From an uncultured Lentisphaeria bacterium (GTDB lineage Bacteria > Verrucomicrobiota > Lentisphaeria > Oligosphaerales > Oligosphaeraceae): a stretch of DNA of 21,436 bases. Positions 16,268 to 21,436 of this stretch are shown piece by piece (position 1 is the first letter of the stretch; each line of letters opens with the position of its first letter). The stretch is from positions 1 through 21,436 of the forward strand of contig CAKUJM010000046.1 in the NCBI GenBank assembly GCA_934661755.1. The letters run 5' to 3'. The position numbers and the translations under genes were made by a program. Under the pieces are notes generated by a model, which had not been told where the DNA came from, made no database searches, and saw only the letters and a program-made list of their open reading frames with translations.

Positions 16268-19200
16268 TCAAGCCTCCTGATGCATTTTTTCCAGGCGTTC
16301 CAGGGCGGCGCGGTATTCGACGGGGAAGACCCGGACAAATCGCGGACGGTACTGTTCCCAGTCCGCCAGCATTTCCTGGGCCCGCTGGCTGCCGGTTTCG
16401 GCAAGATGCTCCTCAATCAGCGACTTGAGTTCGCGTTCGCCATCGCTGCCCGGCTCGATGCTCTCCAGATCCACGCCGTCAAGGTTGCAGCTCAGGTCGA
16501 AATGCCCCTTGGCGTCATAGACGTATGCCAAACCGCCGGTCATGCCGGCCGCAAAATTCATGCCGACCGGCCCCAGCACCACCACCCGTCCGCCGGTCAT
16601 GTATTCGCAGCCATGGTCACCGATGCCCTCGGCCACCATGGTCATGCCGCTGTTGCGGATCGCGAAGCGCTCGCCGGCAATGCCGTTGATGAAGATCTTC
16701 CCGGAGGTGCCGCCATAGCCGATGACATTGCCGGCAATCACGTTGGCGGCAGCCTCAAATGGCGCATCATCGGGTGGGGCGATGACAATCTTGCCTCCAG
16801 AAAGCCCCTTGCCGACAAAGTCGTTGGCTTCGCCATAAAGCCGCAATGTCACCCCCGGCGCCAGAAAGGCGCCGAAGGACTGCCCTGCGGTACCATGGAG
16901 CTTGACGGTGATGGTGTCCTCAGGAAGCCCCTGGGCACCATGGCGCATGATCACCTCGCCGGAAAGCTCGGTGCCGGCCGTGCGGTCGGCATTGGCGATC
17001 ACCGCCTCGATCTCTTCGCGGCTGCCGTCGAGCCGGAGCTTGCCCAGCAACGCCCGGCGGTCGAAATTCTCCAGCGGCTCCCGGGGCGCATCGGCGTCGA
17101 AGGCGTGGGGCTCGCCGGCGGCATGGGCGAAGACCCTGCTGAAATCCAGGCCATGCGCCTTGAAGAAGTCGATGGCGGGATTGACCTCCAGCAAATCGCT
17201 GCGGCCGCAGGCCTCCTTGAGGCTGTGCAATCCCAGCTGCGCCAGGCACTCGCGCACACCACGCGCCAGGAAGCGCATGAAGTTGATGATGTACTCCGGC
17301 TTGCCCTGGAAGTGCTTGCGCAGCTCCGGATCCTGGGTGGCGACCCCCATCGGACAGGTGTTGCTGTGGCATTGGCGCATCATCACACACCCCAGGCACA
17401 CCAGCACCGTGGTGCCAAAGCCGAATTCCTCAGCCCCCAGCAGCGCTCCGATGACGACATCACGCGCGGTCTTGAGCTGACCATCCACCTGCAATTTGAT
17501 CTTGCCGCGCAGGCCATTGAGCACCAGCGTCTGCTGCGCCTCGGCGATTCCCAGCTCCCACGGCAACCCCGCATGCTTGATGCTGGTCAGCGGCGAGGCG
17601 CCGGTGCCGCCGTCATGGCCGGAGATGAGCACCACATCGGCATGGGCCTTGGCCACTCCCGCAGCAATGGTGCCAACGCCGAACTCGGAGACCAGCTTGA
17701 CCGAAATGCGGGCGGAGGGATTGGCGTTGCGCAGATCGTAGATCAGCTGCGCCAGATCCTCGATCGAGTAGATGTCGTGGTGCGGCGGCGGTGAAATCAG
17801 GGTGACTCCCGGCATTGCATGGCGCAGATGCGCGACGAAGTCATTGACCTTGTATCCAGGCAGCTGTCCGCCCTCTCCGGGCTTGGCGCCCTGGGCCATC
17901 TTGATCTGGATGTCGTGGGCGTGGCGCAAGTAGTTGAGGGTCACGCCAAAACGCCCGCTGGCAACTTGCTTGATGCCGCAGTTCTTCTCATTGTCGAATC
18001 GTTCGGCGTTTTCGCCGCCTTCGCCGCTGTTGCTCCAAGTGCCCAGGCGGTTCATCGCGATGGCGATGGTCTCGTGGGCCTCCGGACTTAGCGACCCCAG
18101 GCTCATGGCGCCGGAGACGAAGTGGCGGATGATCTCCTCCACGCTCTCGACCTCCTCCACCGGAATCGGCGTCGATCGCTTGAAGCGGAAGAGCCCGCGC
18201 AGAGTGCAAAGATGGTGGGTCTGGTCGTCAATCAGGTTGCTGTACTCCTGGAATTTGGCGTAGTCGCCCTCCTGCACCGCCTGGCGGAAGGCCGCCAGCG
18301 ACTGCGGTGTCCACAGATGCGCCTCGCCATCCCGGCGATAGCGGTACTGGCCGCCGTCCGGCAGCAGCGGTGCGGCGAAGTCGGCTTCGCGTGACCGCCG
18401 GATTGCCTCCTGCGCGATCTCCGCCAGTCCGATGCCGCCAACCCGGCTGGCGGTACCAGGAAGAAATTCGTCGACAAACGCCGATGAGAGACCGACGGCC
18501 TCGAAGGCCTGCGCGCCGCGGTAGCTGCGCAACGTCGAAATGCCCAGCTTGGACATGATCTTGAGCAGTCCCTTGTCCACCGCATTGATGTAGTTTCCGG
18601 CGGCAGTCACCGCGTCGGTGTCGATGGCATGGCTGCGGCATAGCGCGGTGACGCTTTCCAAGGCCAGATAGGGGTTGACTGCGGTGGCGCCGAATCCCAG
18701 CAGCAATGCGTAATGCATCACCTCGCGCACCTCGCCGGACTGGATGATCAATCCTACCGACGGCCGCAGTTCGGCGTTGGTCAGGGCGCGATGGACCGCC
18801 GAGCAGGCCAGAAGGCTGGGGATCGCCGCCATTCCCGGCGCCAGATGCTTGTCCGAGAGGATGATGATGCTCTGGCCATTCTGGGCGGCGTCGATGGCCT
18901 GCCGCACCAGCGCCTTGAGGGCCTCGCGCAATGACGCCTCGCCGCCGGCGGCGGCAAAACCGCATTGGAGCACGCAGGAGTGGTAGCCGCGGGCGCCGAA
19001 TTCGCGCAACTGCCGCACTTCGTCATCGGTAAGCACCGGGCGGCGCAGCTTGATCAGCCGCGCATGTTCGGGCGTCTCCTCCAGGATGTTGCCGTGGTTG
19101 CCGATATAGGTCATCAGGCTCATGACCAGCTCCTCGCGAATCGGATCGATCGGCGGGTTGGTGACCTGGGCGAAAAGCTGCTTGAAGTACCCGAAGAGCA

Positions 19201-20692
19201 ATTGTGGCTTCTCGGAAAGCACCGCCAATGCGGCGTCGTTGCCCATCGAGCCAATCGGTTCCTTGCCCTGTTCCGCCATCGGCTTGAGGATGACGCCAAG
19301 ATCTTCCCGGCTGTACCCGAAGAACTGCTGGCGGTAGGTCAGGTTGCTCTCCGGCTCCGATGGCGTGATCTCGGTGAAGAGTCCGTGGACGCTCAGACGG
19401 TTCTGTTCCACCCAGCGCCGATAGGGCTTGCTGCGCGCCAGGCGATTCTTGATCTCCGAGTCCGGCACCAGCCGGTGATGCTCCAAGTCAAGATAGATGA
19501 TCTCGCCCGGCTTCAGACGGCCCTTGCTTTGCACCTGTGACTCGTCGATGTCCAATACGCCAGTCTCGCTGGCCAGTACGAACAGCCCGTCTTTACATAA
19601 TGTGTAACGCGCTGGACGCAGGCCGTTGCGGTCCAAGATGGCGCCGGCATTGACGCCATCCGAGAAGGCGACTGCCGCCGGGCCATCCCACGGCTCCATC
19701 AGCGCCGAATGATACTCAAAGAATGCCCGCACATCATTGCCCATGTAGTATTTTTGCCCCCATGCCTGGGGGATGAGCATCAGCATCGCGTGCTCCAGCG
19801 GCCGCCCGGCGGCCACCAGCAGCTCGAACATATTGTCCAGCGACGCTGAATCGCTCTGCCCCGGCTCGATCAATGGCATGAGCTTGGCAATGTCATCGCC
19901 GAACAGCGGGCTTTTCAGCAGCCGTTCGCGCCCCTTGAGTGCATTCAGATTCCCGCGCAACGTGTTGATCTCGCCGTTATGCGCCAGGTAGCGGAACGGA
20001 TGCGCCAGCTGCCAAGTCGGAAAGGTATTGGTGCTATAGCGCTGATGCACCAGCGCCAGATGGGAGACGAAGTCGGCATCGGAAAGATCGGGATAGAATT
20101 TCGACAGCTGCGGCGCCAGCAGCAACCCCTTATAGACAATGCTGCGGCTCGACATGCTGCAGACATAAAGATCCAGATGCGCCTTTTCAATCAGCCGCCG
20201 CATCACAAACAGCTTGCGCTCAAACTCCTCCTGGGTCGCAAAAGCCGCGCCGCCGATGAACAGCTGGCGGATTCGCGGCGCACTCTGGCGTGCCATCCGG
20301 CCAATCGCGGACGGCTCCACCGGCACCTCGCGCCATCCCAGCACCTCGCCGCCTTCGTCCCGGACAATCCCCTCGATGCGCGACTCCACACCGACGCCGC
20401 CGAAGAGCATGGCGACGCCGTATTTGCCTTTGGACGGCAACTCGAAACCAGCGGCTTTGCGGAAGAAACGATCCGGCAACGACAGCAACAGACCCGCGCC
20501 ATCACCAGTCTCCGGATCGCTCCCGGCAGCCCCGCGGTGCATCAGGCGGGTCAGCACCGTGATGCCCTTCTCCACAATGCCATGGCTGGCGCATCCGTTG
20601 AGATCGGCCACCAGTCCGACACCACAGGCGTCATGCTCCTGCACCGGATCATACATGCCTTGCGGCCGCTGTCGAAAAATCTGCTCTTCCAT
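16268..20692 (-). CDS. gltB: Glutamate synthase large subunit (NADPH-GOGAT alpha chain)
   Basis: Converts glutamine plus 2-oxoglutarate into two glutamates. The protein has 1474 residues. A 22-residue propeptide ends before Cys23 (EHDA-CGVG), the glutaminase nucleophile exposed after cleavage. The N-terminal class-II amidotransferase domain (about 23-430, with HQRYSTNTFPTWQLAHPFR and AHNGEINTLRGN) is followed by a central linker domain. The FMN-binding synthase barrel (about 840-1200) has GEGGEN, AQGAKPGEGGQLPG and SGHDGGTGASPL. The 3Fe-4S cluster motif C-x5-C-x4-C (CVMMRQCHSNTC) is near 1101-1112. The C-terminal GXXGXXXG beta-helix domain has GKGLSGGKIVI, then GYGGTSGKIF. Start ATG 20692 has AGGAAG about 9 nt upstream. 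It is the first gene of the gltB-gltD operon. Confidence 0.97.
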   Translation of the reverse strand: MEEQIFRQRPQGMYDPVQEHDACGVGLVADLNGCASHGIVEKGITVLTRLMHRGAAGSDPETGDGAGLLLSLPDRFFRKAAGFELPSKGKYGVAMLFGGVGVESRIEGIVRDEGGEVLGWREVPVEPSAIGRMARQSAPRIRQLFIGGAAFATQEEFERKLFVMRRLIEKAHLDLYVCSMSSRSIVYKGLLLAPQLSKFYPDLSDADFVSHLALVHQRYSTNTFPTWQLAHPFRYLAHNGEINTLRGNLNALKGRERLLKSPLFGDDIAKLMPLIEPGQSDSASLDNMFELLVAAGRPLEHAMLMLIPQAWGQKYYMGNDVRAFFEYHSALMEPWDGPAAVAFSDGVNAGAILDRNGLRPARYTLCKDGLFVLASETGVLDIDESQVQSKGRLKPGEIIYLDLEHHRLVPDSEIKNRLARSKPYRRWVEQNRLSVHGLFTEITPSEPESNLTYRQQFFGYSREDLGVILKPMAEQGKEPIGSMGNDAALAVLSEKPQLLFGYFKQLFAQVTNPPIDPIREELVMSLMTYIGNHGNILEETPEHARLIKLRRPVLTDDEVRQLREFGARGYHSCVLQCGFAAAGGEASLREALKALVRQAIDAAQNGQSIIILSDKHLAPGMAAIPSLLACSAVHRALTNAELRPSVGLIIQSGEVREVMHYALLLGFGATAVNPYLALESVTALCRSHAIDTDAVTAAGNYINAVDKGLLKIMSKLGISTLRSYRGAQAFEAVGLSSAFVDEFLPGTASRVGGIGLAEIAQEAIRRSREADFAAPLLPDGGQYRYRRDGEAHLWTPQSLAAFRQAVQEGDYAKFQEYSNLIDDQTHHLCTLRGLFRFKRSTPIPVEEVESVEEIIRHFVSGAMSLGSLSPEAHETIAIAMNRLGTWSNSGEGGENAERFDNEKNCGIKQVASGRFGVTLNYLRHAHDIQIKMAQGAKPGEGGQLPGYKVNDFVAHLRHAMPGVTLISPPPHHDIYSIEDLAQLIYDLRNANPSARISVKLVSEFGVGTIAAGVAKAHADVVLISGHDGGTGASPLTSIKHAGLPWELGIAEAQQTLVLNGLRGKIKLQVDGQLKTARDVVIGALLGAEEFGFGTTVLVCLGCVMMRQCHSNTCPMGVATQDPELRKHFQGKPEYIINFMRFLARGVRECLAQLGLHSLKEACGRSDLLEVNPAIDFFKAHGLDFSRVFAHAAGEPHAFDADAPREPLENFDRRALLGKLRLDGSREEIEAVIANADRTAGTELSGEVIMRHGAQGLPEDTITVKLHGTAGQSFGAFLAPGVTLRLYGEANDFVGKGLSGGKIVIAPPDDAPFEAAANVIAGNVIGYGGTSGKIFINGIAGERFAIRNSGMTMVAEGIGDHGCEYMTGGRVVVLGPVGMNFAAGMTGGLAYVYDAKGHFDLSCNLDGVDLESIEPGSDGERELKSLIEEHLAETGSQRAQEMLADWEQYRPRFVRVFPVEYRAALERLEKMHQEA

Positions 20693-20716
20693 AATCGCTG
20701 TCTTCCTGATTTGGGG

Positions 20717-20746
20717 ATTGTAGAATCGTCCGAGAAAAGCAAGCAA
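20717..20746 (-). promoter_or_regulatory. Candidate promoter of gltBD
   Basis: On the minus strand TTGCTT (20746-20741) and TACAAT (20722-20717) are separated by 18 bp, about 25 nt before the gltB ATG. The -10 box is good and the -35 box only fair. It would give a very short leader that still includes the AGGAAG ribosome binding site. Confidence 0.35.
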
Positions 20747-20789
20747 TGACTATGCCAACAGCTGCCATGCATTGCCGTCCGCCCACGGC

Positions 20790-20834
20790 TTACATATTAT
20801 GTAAAAACGGTATTACAAAAACGGGTAAAAACGG
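20790..20834. promoter_or_regulatory. Palindrome and repeated motif upstream of gltB
   Basis: TTACATATTATGTAA (20790-20804) is a perfect 15-bp palindrome around a central T. It is followed by three direct AAAAACGG motifs at 20803, 20817 and 20827. The location, about 100 nt before gltB and 45-75 nt upstream of the candidate promoter, suits an operator, but no regulator can be named. Confidence 0.45.
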
Positions 20835-20838
20835 CTGG

Positions 20839-21328
20839 GATGACAGGCCGTGGTGCATGGCCTGTAAAACGACCGCGCTTACGTTCTCCGACAAGAAAAG
20901 CCTCCCATGCAAGGGGAGGTGGCGCGACAGCGCCGGAGGGGTTGGCGCCGGGCATGACGTGCCGTCGTGCATGGGCGTAAAACGACCGCGCTCACGTTCT
21001 CCGACAAGAAAAGCCTCCCCTGCAAGGGGAGGTGGCGCGACAGCGCCGGAGGGGTTGGCGCCGGGCATGATGTGCCGTCGTGCATGGCCATGGCCTGTAA
21101 AACGAACGCGCTCACGTTCTCCGACAAGAAAAGCCTCCCCTGCAAGGGGAGGTGGCGCGACAGCGCCGGAGGGGTTGGCGCCGGGCATGATGTGCCGTCG
21201 TGCATGGCCATGGCCTGTAAAACGAACGCGCTCACGTTCTCCGACAGGAAAAGCCTCCCCTGCAAGGGGAGGTGGCGCGACAGCGCCGGAAGGGTTGGCG
21301 CCGGGCTTGACGTGCCGCTGTGCATAGT
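20839..21328 (+). repeat. Tandem array of family-A multi-hairpin repeats
   Basis: Units start at 20864, 20978, 21098 and 21218 (spacings 114, 120 and 120), after the tail of an earlier unit at 20839-20862. Each unit has a leader (gaccgcgctcacgttctccg), then three consecutive foldable modules: CCTCCCCTGCAAGGGGAGG, GGCGCGACAGCGCC, and GCATGACG-TGC-CGTCGTGC with one G-U pair. Units end in a GGCCATGGCC palindrome (missing in the 114-bp unit). The first unit has CCTCCCA, shortening the first stem. Long open frames on both strands here only translate the repeat and are not genes. Confidence 0.93.
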
Positions 21329-21436
21329 TTATAAGAACGCGTTTTGTTGTAACAACATAATTGTCCAAGGGCGAGACGCCCTTGCTACCCCGGGAGAGGC
21401 CGGAGGGGTTGGCGCCGGGCATGACGTGCCGCAGTG
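21329..21436 (+). repeat. Variant family-A unit with a different hairpin
   Basis: After a spacer with the palindrome TGTTGTAACAACA (21345-21357), a new perfect 8-bp hairpin CAAGGGCGAGACGCCCTTG (21366-21384) appears. From about 21399 the normal family-A tail resumes (ccggaggggttggcgccggg), cut off by the window edge. The first hairpin module and the GGCGC module of normal units are replaced here. Confidence 0.75.

Noticed and set aside
20746..21422. Long open frames of about 190-210 residues on both strands across the right-end array
   Set aside because: They only translate the family-A repeat, have internal repeats of the same 37-40 residues, and exist on both strands. No known family or ribosome binding site supports them.

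Overview
This 21.4-kb, GC-rich window carries ten recognisable genes. Nine are intact on the minus strand and one is a broken gene on the plus strand. Core bacterial genes (transketolase, RF2, ribosomal protein S20, GOGAT, Dus) sit beside a small carbohydrate-degradation cluster and several families of non-coding repeats. The combination of a GH106-like hydrolase, a SASA-type esterase, an AraC regulator next to a GH13 relic, and dense hairpin repeats between genes fits the PVC group, perhaps Lentisphaerota/Victivallales. That placement is an inference from protein flavour and repeat style, not a proof. Both ends of the window lie inside copies of the same repeat, so the window may be a whole contig whose assembly stopped at repeats.

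Layout from left to right. Positions 1-366 hold one full and one partial copy of a ~115-120 bp multi-hairpin repeat (family A, minus orientation) and a diverged copy of a second ~145-bp repeat (family B). Positions 367-1227 encode an AraC-type regulator. Divergent from it, 1247-1880 holds the fossil of a GH13 alpha-amylase-like gene, with an apparently intact extended -10 promoter and terminator but no catalytic core. Positions 1881-8250 hold three genes read right to left: dus, then a SASA-domain acetylesterase, then a large GH106-like glycoside hydrolase. A structured inverted repeat lies between dus and the esterase, and a strong hairpin lies between the esterase and the hydrolase. Positions 8251-9067 are non-coding and contain two 150-bp family-B copies around an array of 22-bp tandem repeats.

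Positions 9068-14201 read right to left as acyl-CoA ligase, prfB (with a classical programmed +1 frameshift) and transketolase. rpsT (14342-14620) lies upstream with its own promoter and terminator. Positions 14877-20692 are the gltB-gltD glutamate synthase operon, translationally spaced by 5 nt. From 20693 to the end come a probable gltB promoter, a perfect 15-bp palindrome, and at least four tandem family-A units in plus orientation, followed by a variant unit in which the first hairpin is replaced by another.

Functionally, the esterase and hydrolase lack signal peptides and look like a cytoplasmic pair that deacetylates and cleaves imported oligosaccharides, possibly rhamnose-containing. 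The other genes are housekeeping: tRNA dihydrouridylation, translation termination, 30S assembly, pentose phosphate pathway, fatty acid activation and ammonia assimilation. No complete new defence or mobile system is visible. The most unusual material is the layered non-coding repeats, especially a 32-bp core that is identical in three otherwise diverged family-B copies.
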